28,425 nucleotides of DNA from a virus. The first letter of the stretch is position 1; every line of letters starts with the position of its first letter. A program made the position numbers and the translations under genes. The stretch spans positions 1 through 28,425 of IMG/VR virus record IMGVR_UViG_3300024265_000174; one strand, given 5' to 3'. This document shows, one piece after another, positions 16,084-22,729 of the stretch. The notes under the pieces are model-generated. The model was not told the origin of the DNA, did no database searches, and worked only from the letters and a program-made list of their open reading frames with translations.

Positions 16084-16111
16084 CGGTCTCCTCCTCCCCG
16101 GCGAGGGCACG
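15910..16111. repeat. 24-bp perfect direct repeat coding shared tail and ribosome site
   Basis: The same 24 bases occur at 15910-15933 and 16088-16111. A shorter copy (15 shared bases) lies at 16326-16340 and another partial copy at 16587-16601. On the - strand the module codes the end of each micro-gene (RALAGEE type) and at the same time supplies GGGGAGGAGG as ribosome site of the next gene. Confidence 0.85.
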
Positions 16112-16315
16112 CTCTTCGCTTGAACGCTTCCCGCAATCGCAGGGGCTTCGCTCCCAGACAGCACACAATGCGCGATGCCCGCCGAAGAGCGCCGAGCGCA
16201 GCGCTTCCTCCAGCGTCTTGACGCGAGCGTTGAGCCGATGGCATTCGACGTCCAGCATCTCTCGCTCTGTGGCGCAATCATCCTCTGGGAATGGGCATCT
16301 CGGCCGCTTAGCCAT
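16076..16315 (-). CDS. Micro-gene array member D, Cys-rich coiled-coil protein, 79 aa
   Basis: The ATG at 16315 (MAKRPRCPFPEDDC) is preceded by GGAAGGAGAGCG and overlaps the upstream TAA by 8 nt. The sequence has a Cys-rich start (CPFPEDDCATEREMLDVEC), a coil (NARVKTLEEALRS), a second Cys cluster (CAVWERSPCDCG) and the shared tail ERALAGEEE. The paired cysteines could hold a metal. The tail codons contain the ribosome site for the next gene, whose ATG overlaps this TAG by 8 nt. The frame on the opposite strand is open for long stretches but is judged a shadow of G+C-rich DNA. Confidence 0.65.
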   Translation of the reverse strand: MAKRPRCPFPEDDCATEREMLDVECHRLNARVKTLEEALRSALFGGHRALCAVWERSPCDCGKRSSEERALAGEEETDE

Positions 16316-16580
16316 CGCTCTCCTTCCCGGCGAGGGCACGGCGGAACCGTTTCACTACGTCCAGGCCCAGCTTCCCATAGTCCAACATAAGCTCGCCGTC
16401 GCTCATGCGATTCAGCCCAGTCGTTGTCAGCAGCGACTGCCCGAGCAACTCCAGCTCCTTGACGCGGGTGCCCCCGGCGTTGAGGGCAGCCCTCACCGCC
16501 CGGGCCTCAACCTCCAGTTGATAGGCGTGCCGACGGCTGGGCGGCAACGAACTCCCACACATCACACAGGACTCACCCAC
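16308..16580 (-). CDS. Micro-gene array member C, coiled-coil protein, 90 aa
   Basis: GTG start at 16580 with GGAGGAGG about 6 nt upstream, inside the 3' end of the 40-residue gene it overlaps by 8 nt. It begins MGESCVMCGSSLPPS, a single C-x-x-C. A helical region follows (YQLEVEARAVRAALNAGG), then the shared coil (TRVKELELLGQ), then a helical end with the shared tail form RRALAGKESDG. Its TAA overlaps the next ATG by 8 nt. The domain order matches member D with a different middle, as if modules had been exchanged. Function unknown. Confidence 0.65.
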   Translation of the reverse strand: MGESCVMCGSSLPPSRRHAYQLEVEARAVRAALNAGGTRVKELELLGQSLLTTTGLNRMSDGELMLDYGKLGLDVVKRFRRALAGKESDG

Positions 16581-16695
16581 CGACTTCCTCCTCCCCGGCG
16601 ACAGACGGATCTTTCTGCATCGTCCATGGGCCGCACCGTGGCATCGGCCAGCGCAGCCATAGAGGCAAGTCTAGCTGGACAGGGTTTTTCCTCAC
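16573..16695 (-). CDS. Micro-gene array member B, 40 aa
   Basis: A very short gene found by following the overlap pattern. The GTG at 16695 overlaps the upstream TGA (GTGA) and sits 6 nt after GGAGG; the frame ends in TGA at 16573-16575, overlapping the next GTG by 8 nt. The 40 residues (MRKNPVQLDLPLWLRWPMPR, CGPWTMQKDPS, then VAGEEEVGG) include a Trp/Leu/Pro-rich middle with no coil, and end with the shared AGEEE tail. It could be a true microprotein or a remnant of a longer member that lost its coil. Evidence is the ribosome site, the double overlap and the shared tail. Confidence 0.5.
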   Translation of the reverse strand: MRKNPVQLDLPLWLRWPMPRCGPWTMQKDPSVAGEEEVGG

Positions 16696-16952
16696 CTCGC
16701 TCCTCCCTCGAGAGTAGGCAGCACACGGTCTACGAGCCGCGCAATTCGATGCAGCAGCCAGTAGGACCCACCTCGTGCTATCTGGCTACGGACAGATTCG
16801 AGCGCTGCCTCCAGCTCCTCGATGCGGACGCGCAACCCCGCAAAGTGTGGGTTGATGACCTGTGCAATCGTTTCCTCTGAGTCACTACATAATGTGTCAC
16901 TCACGACTGCAGTAGCAGCAGCCAAAGCTTCTGCACTAACATTCATTGTCAA
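16692..16952 (-). CDS. Micro-gene array member A, helical protein, 86 aa
   Basis: The first member of the array. I place the start at the TTG at 16952, seven bases after AAGGAG; alternatives are an ATG at 16946 and a GTG at 16973, the latter lying upstream of that ribosome site. The product runs MNVSAEALAAATAVVSDTL, then the shared coil (LRVRIEELEAALESVRSQI), then a basic amphipathic helix (YWLLHRIARLVDRVL) and EGGAR. Its last codons hold GGAGG, the ribosome site of the 40-residue gene. It lacks the full AGEEE tail. Function unknown; the coil suggests self-association or association with the other members. Confidence 0.62.
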   Translation of the reverse strand: MTMNVSAEALAAATAVVSDTLCSDSEETIAQVINPHFAGLRVRIEELEAALESVRSQIARGGSYWLLHRIARLVDRVLPTLEGGAR

Positions 16953-16979
16953 TGTTATTCTCCTTCCTGGCACATCATT

Positions 16980-17183
16980 TCAATCCTTAACTAGAAGTTT
17001 CTTGAACCCATCGTTGAACACCTTTACTGCTCTTCCTAGGACCTCCACACTATTACCACCTAGGCCGACTGATACCAGGACTTCTCTTCCCTTGCCATCT
17101 CTGCCTACCCTAAGCAAGAAAGCTGTAACGTCCGGGTGTAGAAGCTTCCTAAGTCTAAGGATTTCTACCTCAGTTACTTCCAT
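16980..17183 (-). CDS. Small alpha/beta hypothetical protein, 67 aa
   Basis: The ATG at 17183 follows the polymerase stop (TGA at 17185-17187) by one base, with GGAGAG about 10 nt upstream within the polymerase's last codons. The sequence reads as helix (EVTEVEILRLRKLLHPDVTAF), strand turn (VGRDGKGREVLVSVG) and helix (VEVLGRAVKVFNDGFKKLL). No motif known to me matches. Close coupling to the polymerase suggests a small replication accessory protein, but this is only positional. Confidence 0.65.
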   Translation of the reverse strand: MEVTEVEILRLRKLLHPDVTAFLLRVGRDGKGREVLVSVGLGGNSVEVLGRAVKVFNDGFKKLLVKD

Positions 17184-17184
17184 A

Positions 17185-19743
17185 TCACTTTAACTCTCCC
17201 CAACGTCTACCTGAACTAGAGGCAGTCGTGATTGGCACACGGAACTCCTTTGAATCCCGACACATTATTCGCTGGACTGTAGGGGCCATCAACTTCATCC
17301 TAGACTCAGCTTCAAACAGTAGCTCGTCATGGATCTGCAGCAAGGGCTCAAAGGTATAGCCATCCTGCCAGCGCCTCCGCATCCAAGGCCACAGTCTCGC
17401 CATAGCTCGCTTGATAATGTCCGTTGCTGTCGAGCTGATGCGATGTGAGACAGCTTCTCGCTCTGCCTTGTACTTGATGTAGTTAACAGGACTGTATATT
17501 GTCGGTAGCCAACGGATGCGACCCCACATTGACCGGACATAGCCCTTGCGGCGGCATTCTAGCTTGGTGTCTTGGATAAAATCATCGACCCCTGGGTACA
17601 GTCGGTACCACTCCCGTAGCAACCGTGCGCAATCATCTTCATCATAGCCCTCGATACCCGCGAGGGTGAGCTGTCCATGAAGACCCTTTGCACCAATCCC
17701 ATAGATGACTCCGTAGTTCACGTTCTTGATCGCAGTACGCTGACCCTTCGTGACATTGCCTTTGATAGTCCCGAACATCAGCTCAGCCGTCTTGTAGTGG
17801 ACATCCTCCCCACTCTTGATAATGTCAACCAGGGTCTTGTCGTTAGCGAGGTGAGCCATGATCTTCATCTCTAGCTGGTCATAGTCACAGCTCAAGAAGA
17901 CATTGTCACCACTCGCGATAAACCCATTGCGGATCTCCCGACCCTCTTCAGTGCGGGACGGGATCTGCTGCATGTTAGGGTCACTCATACTGAAGCGGCC
18001 TGAGACTACGTTGGTGTACTTCACCCGCCCCCGGACACGCATGTCAGCAGCACTAGCAAAGCTCGGTAGCTTCTGAGCGAAGGACAGCAGCCTCGCCTTT
18101 GCACGGTACCGTCTGATACTGTCAATGACAGGGTGCTCACTGCGGAGGGACTCCAGTGCTTTCTTGTCAGTCGAGCCCCGTTTACCACCCTGAGTTATGC
18201 ATGGTGCCCGCAGCTTCAGTTTCTTGTACAGGAGGTCAGCTACCTGGTCTCCAGAACCAAGGTTGATCGCGACATTGTACTCCTTCGAAACTGATCTCTC
18301 GATATCCTGTAGCTGTATCTCAAGACTAGTAGCAAACTTCTTGAGGAAGGGTACGTCACACACTACCCCGTTGGACTCCATCCTCTCGATGTACGGTATG
18401 ATCGCCATATCCATCCTGGCAGTATCCTCTAAGCCTAGGCCCCGTACACGATCCCACAGTATCCCGTGTACATCGTAGGTTGCTGCAGCATCAGTCCCGG
18501 CATATGGTGTACGCTCCTCCTCAGGGAGGTACTGCAAGGAGGTAGACATGCTAGGGAACACCCCATGCTTGGCCTCGATAGGCTCCCGGATGTCAGGGAG
18601 CAGGTTCTTCCACCACTTGTCGAAGCCACAAGCAGTCCCCTTCTGGTATGACTTGATCAGGGATGTGATCCTCTTGTTGACGAGCTGTGGCTGATACACC
18701 TTCATCTTGCGGGTCTTGGAATCCTGCCTCAGGCGCGGCTCAGGTACGCCCCAGTCGGTTTTCTGGGCCTCTACCAGGTAACGGATAGCCGCAGCCTCGT
18801 GGTAGGGTCCTACGACATCCTCGTAGTCCCTCATGTCGTAGTGCAGGTGCCTCCGAGCCAGAGCTTTCAGGCCCTTTGGCTCGACGCCCAGCACGTAAGC
18901 CAGGACCATGGTATCTTCAATGTCCCAGTCGTCGATGTCCACACCCATGGTCCGCAAGACCCTCATGTCGTGAACTGCATAGTGCATGACGACCTTGCCC
19001 TCAGGTATCTCAAAGGCAAGCGGGCACTCCAGCACGCTAGCAGTTTCCGAGTTAGTAGAATAGGACAGACAGAATGGGTGCTTGATTGTACCTTCAGTGT
19101 CTACAGCTACCTTCTCACTGTCTATCGTTCTAGGCCCAGCTACAAGGTGACTGTTTACTGTCGGCAGCCCAATCGTGACGGGTTTGATCTTGCCTTCGAC
19201 GACAAGGCCAAGCTGCTTGATGTCCCAGTAGGACCAGACTGCCATCTTCTCGTCGTGAAAGCCTGCAGCCGGATGCACGATTGGCACGATAACTCTCTCT
19301 CCGACTCGATGAGGCACGCCATGCACTGCATCCATTGCAACATCGCCAAGGAAGTGGCGTGTAGCCAGTCGTCCAATAGTTCCAATGATCTTTGGGTTGA
19401 CTTCATCTAGCTCATCCTCCAGGAATGGTAGGTGCTTCTGTAGCTGCTCGTCTGTCGGGGCAATGTCGTTACCCTTTGCATCCCGCCCCAGGTAGCTCTT
19501 GTAGATGTTCGAGACCCACATGTCAGAGCGATGCAGCCCAGCATGGAACAATGACACGTTCATGACAGCGCCAGCCATGCCGATGAACACCCTGCCCCTA
19601 GCATCTTCATGCCTACCTGGCTGCTGCCCGATCAGAGCAACGTCGCAGGGCTTGGGTCCTTCACCGAAGACTAGGCGACGCTTCTTCATCTCTTTGAGCA
19701 TCCAGGAGTGGCCCATGCTCTGTGGAAACTTGGTCAAGGACAT
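17185..19743 (-). CDS. UDG-like / 3'-5' exonuclease / family A DNA polymerase fusion
   Basis: Replicative DNA polymerase of 852 residues with three parts. Residues 25-175 are a uracil-DNA-glycosylase superfamily domain (FGEGPKPCDVALIGQQPG, EDARGRVFIGMAG, late HPAAG), with Gln40-Gln41 in place of the usual acidic GEAPG motif. Residues 210-425 are a DnaQ-like exonuclease: VDTEG at 213-217, HD at 258-259, and YAGTD at 414-418. Residues 440-852 are the polymerase: motif A SCDYDQLE (618-625), motif B RTAIKNVNYGVIYG (669-682), and motif C HDE (805-807). The residue equivalent to E. coli Pol I F762 is Tyr677. An in-frame stop just upstream excludes an earlier start. Bacillus phage SPO1 has a comparable UDG-like polymerase. 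It overlaps the upstream gene by 83 nt. Confidence 0.95.
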   Translation of the reverse strand: MSLTKFPQSMGHSWMLKEMKKRRLVFGEGPKPCDVALIGQQPGRHEDARGRVFIGMAGAVMNVSLFHAGLHRSDMWVSNIYKSYLGRDAKGNDIAPTDEQLQKHLPFLEDELDEVNPKIIGTIGRLATRHFLGDVAMDAVHGVPHRVGERVIVPIVHPAAGFHDEKMAVWSYWDIKQLGLVVEGKIKPVTIGLPTVNSHLVAGPRTIDSEKVAVDTEGTIKHPFCLSYSTNSETASVLECPLAFEIPEGKVVMHYAVHDMRVLRTMGVDIDDWDIEDTMVLAYVLGVEPKGLKALARRHLHYDMRDYEDVVGPYHEAAAIRYLVEAQKTDWGVPEPRLRQDSKTRKMKVYQPQLVNKRITSLIKSYQKGTACGFDKWWKNLLPDIREPIEAKHGVFPSMSTSLQYLPEEERTPYAGTDAAATYDVHGILWDRVRGLGLEDTARMDMAIIPYIERMESNGVVCDVPFLKKFATSLEIQLQDIERSVSKEYNVAINLGSGDQVADLLYKKLKLRAPCITQGGKRGSTDKKALESLRSEHPVIDSIRRYRAKARLLSFAQKLPSFASAADMRVRGRVKYTNVVSGRFSMSDPNMQQIPSRTEEGREIRNGFIASGDNVFLSCDYDQLEMKIMAHLANDKTLVDIIKSGEDVHYKTAELMFGTIKGNVTKGQRTAIKNVNYGVIYGIGAKGLHGQLTLAGIEGYDEDDCARLLREWYRLYPGVDDFIQDTKLECRRKGYVRSMWGRIRWLPTIYSPVNYIKYKAEREAVSHRISSTATDIIKRAMARLWPWMRRRWQDGYTFEPLLQIHDELLFEAESRMKLMAPTVQRIMCRDSKEFRVPITTASSSGRRWGELK

Positions 19744-19921
19744 CCCGTATCTCTCTCATATCCTCGACACTAATATACACACCACCTACTTGAGGAACAG
19801 CAAGCAGGTACATAGGACGTGTCCAAGACCCCCTTGCTACCATACTCTGTGTACGCGCTATCCTGAGACCACATATACGCCACACCTTATCCACACTAAT
19901 ACGAGGATCACTCTTAGTCAT
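19661..19921 (-). CDS. Hypothetical protein overlapping the polymerase start, 86 aa
   Basis: The ATG at 19921 overlaps the TGA of the nuclease gene (ATGA) and has AAGGAG five to six bases upstream, so I reject the longer frame starting at 19954. The product starts MTKSDPRISVDKVWRICGLR, has a strand-like middle (RPMYLLAVPQVGGVYISVED), a short helix (MREIRDVLDQVS) and a hydrophilic end that lies over the polymerase N-terminus for 83 nt. No family is recognised. The large overlap is unusual here; the C-terminal 27 residues may be little constrained. Confidence 0.65.
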   Translation of the reverse strand: MTKSDPRISVDKVWRICGLRIARTQSMVARGSWTRPMYLLAVPQVGGVYISVEDMREIRDVLDQVSTEHGPLLDAQRDEEASPSLR

Positions 19922-20658
19922 TTCTTGCTCCTTATGGCATCGTAGACATCCCATGATATCTTCCTGCCAATGCCCGGGATAACTAGCCAGTCATCTATGC
20001 TAGAGCTTGCCATGCGTGACACTGTCCTGAACACCTTGGCTACATCATGGGACTTCCTCCAACCAATGCCAGGTAGCAAATTAGCAACCTGCTCACACAA
20101 TGTTGGCTTCTTCAAGAGGTTGCGGTCTGGTGGTACATCATGGCTACGGTCAAAAGCCAGGTGGCTCTTGTGGCTACTCCACTGCTTCTGCCACCACCGA
20201 AAGAGATCGTTGATCGCCTGTACCGTTTCTGCCGAGTTAGAAGTACGGCGTACGTGAAACCCAGCCATCTGCTCTAGGGTAATCAACATTCTGTCGAGGG
20301 CACTGTAGGTCATTGTCGGTAAACCCCTCATCCAGTGACCCCTCCAGACTTCTACAAGCCCGTCTCTATTGGATGCCCTATATACTCCCTCGACAATGAG
20401 GTACCTAACATCATAATATCGGACCATACCGGGGACTTGATGCCCCATGAGACGACCCGACATTATCGACTCCAACAGGTCCGGGACTTTCTTCAGCTCG
20501 ATACCGACCTCGACTGGACCTGTCTTGTTGTTACCCACGAAGAGCACGTCGCCAAACTCCAGCCTCTCGAGGACAGCTGGGGCATTGTGTACTTTGCGGA
20601 GGGGCTTGACTAGGTGCTTGGACCCTACTCGGTCATCAATGTAGAGGGTCTTGGTCAT
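19918..20658 (-). CDS. ERCC4-type structure-specific nuclease with HhH domain
   Basis: A 246-residue nuclease of the XPF/ERCC4 family. The nuclease core is seen as ERLEFGDVLFVGNNKTGP, then VGIELKKVPDLLESIMSGRL with Q74, then YLIVEG at 86-91. The family motif is ERKxxxDL; here it is E54-L-K-K57 with D60, so the middle Arg is Leu. The C-terminus has two helix-hairpin-helix motifs (LLPGIGWRKSHDVAKVF, 194-210, and LVIPGIGRKISWDVYDAI, 225-242). These enzymes cut branched DNA such as replication or recombination intermediates. The ATG at 20658 follows GGAG by 7 nt; upstream extension is a shadow. Coupled by ATGA to the next gene. Confidence 0.85.
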   Translation of the reverse strand: MTKTLYIDDRVGSKHLVKPLRKVHNAPAVLERLEFGDVLFVGNNKTGPVEVGIELKKVPDLLESIMSGRLMGHQVPGMVRYYDVRYLIVEGVYRASNRDGLVEVWRGHWMRGLPTMTYSALDRMLITLEQMAGFHVRRTSNSAETVQAINDLFRWWQKQWSSHKSHLAFDRSHDVPPDRNLLKKPTLCEQVANLLPGIGWRKSHDVAKVFRTVSRMASSSIDDWLVIPGIGRKISWDVYDAIRSKK

Positions 20659-20938
20659 CTGGTATCTCCACAACCTGCAACCACCGTAGACAATATGCAG
20701 CGATATACCGAAGGCTGACAGAAACACTGTTACGAGAACTACGCCAGCATGTGTTGGGATCGATGTAGCCATCGACTACGTGTTGAGCTAGTATACCCAC
20801 ACATTCAACCAAGCAAGCTACACGATGGCCCCGCGTCCATAGATGCATGGGATACTCCCTATCCTTAATCGTCTGGCGCTTCAGCTCGATAAGGACTTTG
20901 TCTACCTCAATAGACAACCCATGGATATTATCCGACAT
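20636..20938 (-). CDS. Hypothetical protein between Sak4-like ATPase and nuclease, 100 aa
   Basis: The ATG at 20938 shares a base with the upstream TGA and lies 9 nt after GGGAGG; a GTG at 20941 is an equally possible start with one residue more. The protein (MSDNIHGLSIEVDKVLIELK, CLVECVGILAQHVVDGYID, then VSLRYIAAYCLRWLQVVE) is helical with several cysteines and no known motif. Its 3' end overlaps the nuclease gene by 23 nt. Its location between two recombination genes suggests a role in the same process, but only by position. Confidence 0.65.
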   Translation of the reverse strand: MSDNIHGLSIEVDKVLIELKRQTIKDREYPMHLWTRGHRVACLVECVGILAQHVVDGYIDPNTCWRSSRNSVSVSLRYIAAYCLRWLQVVEIPDDQDPLH

Positions 20939-21699
20939 CACTCACCACCTCCCTGCAGCGCTGCCATAACAGTCGAGAAGTCACACATCTTGCCCTTGAA
21001 GGTCATGCCGTCGAACGAAGGGTCTAGCCCGTTGTTCAACACTGTTGCTGCAAACTTGTTGCTAGGACGCGACAACTCGATGTTGGCCTGAACATCATTG
21101 CCCATGTGCTTGAAACTGTCACGCACCCAACGTCCTGTGGGGTTGCTCTCGTACTTGCCCTTACTGTTGCGACTCCCTACCCACTCCTCCTTCATGCGAT
21201 GGAGCCAGATGACATTCTTGTTGTACTCCTCACCCCTCAGTATCATCCGCTCGAAGATAGCGTTGACCTGGTTGTAGAGAACAGGTGGGACCTGTTGGGT
21301 CTTGCCAAACTTGCCCAACCTTATCGTTGACCAAAACCAGGTGCCAGTGTCGCAGACGATTGTCCGCACGGCCTTCGAGCGCAAGGCGTCCCAGTACAGC
21401 TCTTCGACCTCCTTCCAGATGGGCTTGACAATGTCGTGTACATCCTGAGCATCAGCCCGAGGATCAAAATCGTACTTGAAATAGGCTATTCTGATGTCCT
21501 TCTTGGGGAACTTCCGGCGTACTACATCCGAGTTACGATCCCCAGAGATCACCACGATTGGCCCAGGTGCGGAGTACGCAAAGTGGTTCTTGCCTGCCTT
21601 CTCCTTGGCCTGGACATTGATGACCACACCTAGCTCTGTCGTCTCCTGTTGGAGCCTCCGAGCTGCCTTCGAGCGCAAGCCAAGGTCATTCTTACGCAA
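20938..21699 (-). CDS. Sak4-like RecA-family ATPase (recombinase type)
   Basis: A 253-residue AAA/RecA-fold protein like phage Sak4 recombination ATPases. The P-loop region KEKAGKNHFAYSAPGPIVV (about 32-50) matches the family layout 'xGKTxFAxxAPGPxxV', but the Ser/Thr after the Lys is Asn38. A Walker-B-like VRTIVCDTGTWFW lies at 111-123, and ENWVGSRN-like Arg residues follow near 185. Sak4 proteins anneal and pair single strands with help from phage SSB, and an SSB-like gene lies nearby. The TTG at 21699 has AGGAG about 8 nt upstream and overlaps the upstream TAA by 8 nt. The substitution in the P-loop may weaken ATP hydrolysis. Confidence 0.82.
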   Translation of the reverse strand: MRKNDLGLRSKAARRLQQETTELGVVINVQAKEKAGKNHFAYSAPGPIVVISGDRNSDVVRRKFPKKDIRIAYFKYDFDPRADAQDVHDIVKPIWKEVEELYWDALRSKAVRTIVCDTGTWFWSTIRLGKFGKTQQVPPVLYNQVNAIFERMILRGEEYNKNVIWLHRMKEEWVGSRNSKGKYESNPTGRWVRDSFKHMGNDVQANIELSRPSNKFAATVLNNGLDPSFDGMTFKGKMCDFSTVMAALQGGGE

Positions 21700-22153
21700 C
21701 TCGCACTCTCCTGTAGGTAGCTGTCACTTTACTATACGCCTTGAGCGTGTTTACCGCTAACCTCTTCGCCCGAGTTAGGACATCCTTTGGTAGCCCCCAC
21801 ACCCACACCTTCACCGCTGGGCCAACGACATCGTATCTGCGGCTACCGTCAGCGACGACCCCTACCTTGACTTCTGGGACATAGGCTACTGTCCTTGTAT
21901 TCGCCCGTGTGATATCGAGCAAGCACGTTGGCTTAGTGATTGCCTCATACTCACCGTCGAGCGACAATGCAACGATGTAAGGTAGCAAACCCACCTTCAC
22001 AAAGTCAGCTACCTTCTCATTTACAGCAGACTCGACGACTCTACCACCTAGATATGTCGCGAGCTTTTCAGCCTGCTCTACGTTAGCGAGAGAGGCTATG
22101 ATCTCATCGCGTAGCAACACTGTGTGTAGTACGCCCATCTCTGACTTATCCAT
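21692..22153 (-). CDS. Hypothetical protein, 153 aa, in the recombination cluster
   Basis: The ATG at 22153 follows GGAGGAGCGAA and overlaps the upstream TAA by 8 nt. Residues 10-55 are helical (LLRDEIIASLANVEQAEKL, VADFVKVGLLPYIVAL). The middle is beta-rich (YEAITKPTCLLDITRANT, VAYVPEVKVGVVADGSRRYD), and the C-terminus is a basic helix (DVLTRAKRLAVNTLKAYSK). No motif is recognised. It is sandwiched and coupled between the RecB-like nuclease and the Sak4-like ATPase, so a partner role in the same recombination step is plausible. Confidence 0.72.
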   Translation of the reverse strand: MDKSEMGVLHTVLLRDEIIASLANVEQAEKLATYLGGRVVESAVNEKVADFVKVGLLPYIVALSLDGEYEAITKPTCLLDITRANTRTVAYVPEVKVGVVADGSRRYDVVGPAVKVWVWGLPKDVLTRAKRLAVNTLKAYSKVTATYRRVRVA

Positions 22154-22721
22154 TTCGCTCCTCCAGCATTCTGTCCTTGTTTACCATTAGCATCCGCCAG
22201 TTAACGTCAATCTCATGCTGGCTGAACCGAAGATGCCACATCCGGACCTCCAGCGGTACGTCTCGGTAGTTGCCCATGATATAACAAGCAACAATGTATG
22301 CCTCTTGGGCCTCTAGCATCTTGAGGTATGCCTTGATCTGCCAGAGCCAGTGACGGACCTTAACGTCAGAGATGTCGCGGTTGCTACTCATCTTGGTCAG
22401 CTTCATCTCGTAGAGAACCCACTTCTTCGTGTCGAACGCATCAGGTGTACCAAAGACCCCGTCATGCTCTAGCTCTAGCTGGACTACGAGGTGAGGAGTC
22501 TTGACCAGGTACCGTTCGACCAAGGCACGACTCACAGCCAGCTCCCACGTAAAGCCTAGCTCCCAATATTGTCGTGTCTCATGTGTGATAGTTCGATCAT
22601 AGGTCTCTGGGTCAATAGTAGATAGTATGTACTTGATAATGCCGCCAACATGAACGCCCTCCGAGCGAGCTGCTCCATCAGGGGCAACTAGCTCGAAGGG
22701 CTTGCACGACAGTACATCCAT
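22146..22721 (-). CDS. RecB/Cas4-like PD-(D/E)XK exonuclease
   Basis: A 191-residue nuclease of the PD-(D/E)XK type. The core is visible: an upstream helix with E60 (LGFTWELAVSRAL), GTPDAFD with Asp94 (91-97), EMK with Glu105 and Lys107, and a QxxxY motif (QIKAYL, Q128 and Y132) as in RecB-family enzymes. Phages use such exonucleases to make single-stranded ends for recombination by annealing, alongside Sak4-like ATPases and SSB. The ribosome site before the ATG at 22721 is weak. The TAA overlaps the next ATG by 8 nt. No Fe-S cysteine set like that of Cas4 is seen. Confidence 0.85.
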   Translation of the reverse strand: MDVLSCKPFELVAPDGAARSEGVHVGGIIKYILSTIDPETYDRTITHETRQYWELGFTWELAVSRALVERYLVKTPHLVVQLELEHDGVFGTPDAFDTKKWVLYEMKLTKMSSNRDISDVKVRHWLWQIKAYLKMLEAQEAYIVACYIMGNYRDVPLEVRMWHLRFSQHEIDVNWRMLMVNKDRMLEERNG

Positions 22722-22729
22722 GGAACTAC

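Larger units (their letters stand above)
16006..16830. repeat. Four copies of a 22-bp coil-coding module
   Basis: Near-identical 22-bp segments start at 16006, 16208, 16449 and 16809. On the - strand they code ARIKELE, ARVKTLE, TRVKELE and RVRIEELE in four different small genes. The copies differ at only a few bases while the flanking sequence has diverged strongly. Confidence 0.8.

Noticed and set aside
15910-16111. Repeated modules in the array as a mobile element or CRISPR trace
   Set aside because: No terminal inverted repeats, transposase or regular spacers; the copies fall at matching codon positions of small genes.
16047-16880. A 277-residue + strand frame opposite the micro-gene array
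   Set aside because: It lacks a ribosome site, its composition is Ser/Arg/Gln-rich without fold-like pattern, and the - strand there has consistent ribosome sites, overlaps and coils. G+C-rich antisense DNA often stays open.
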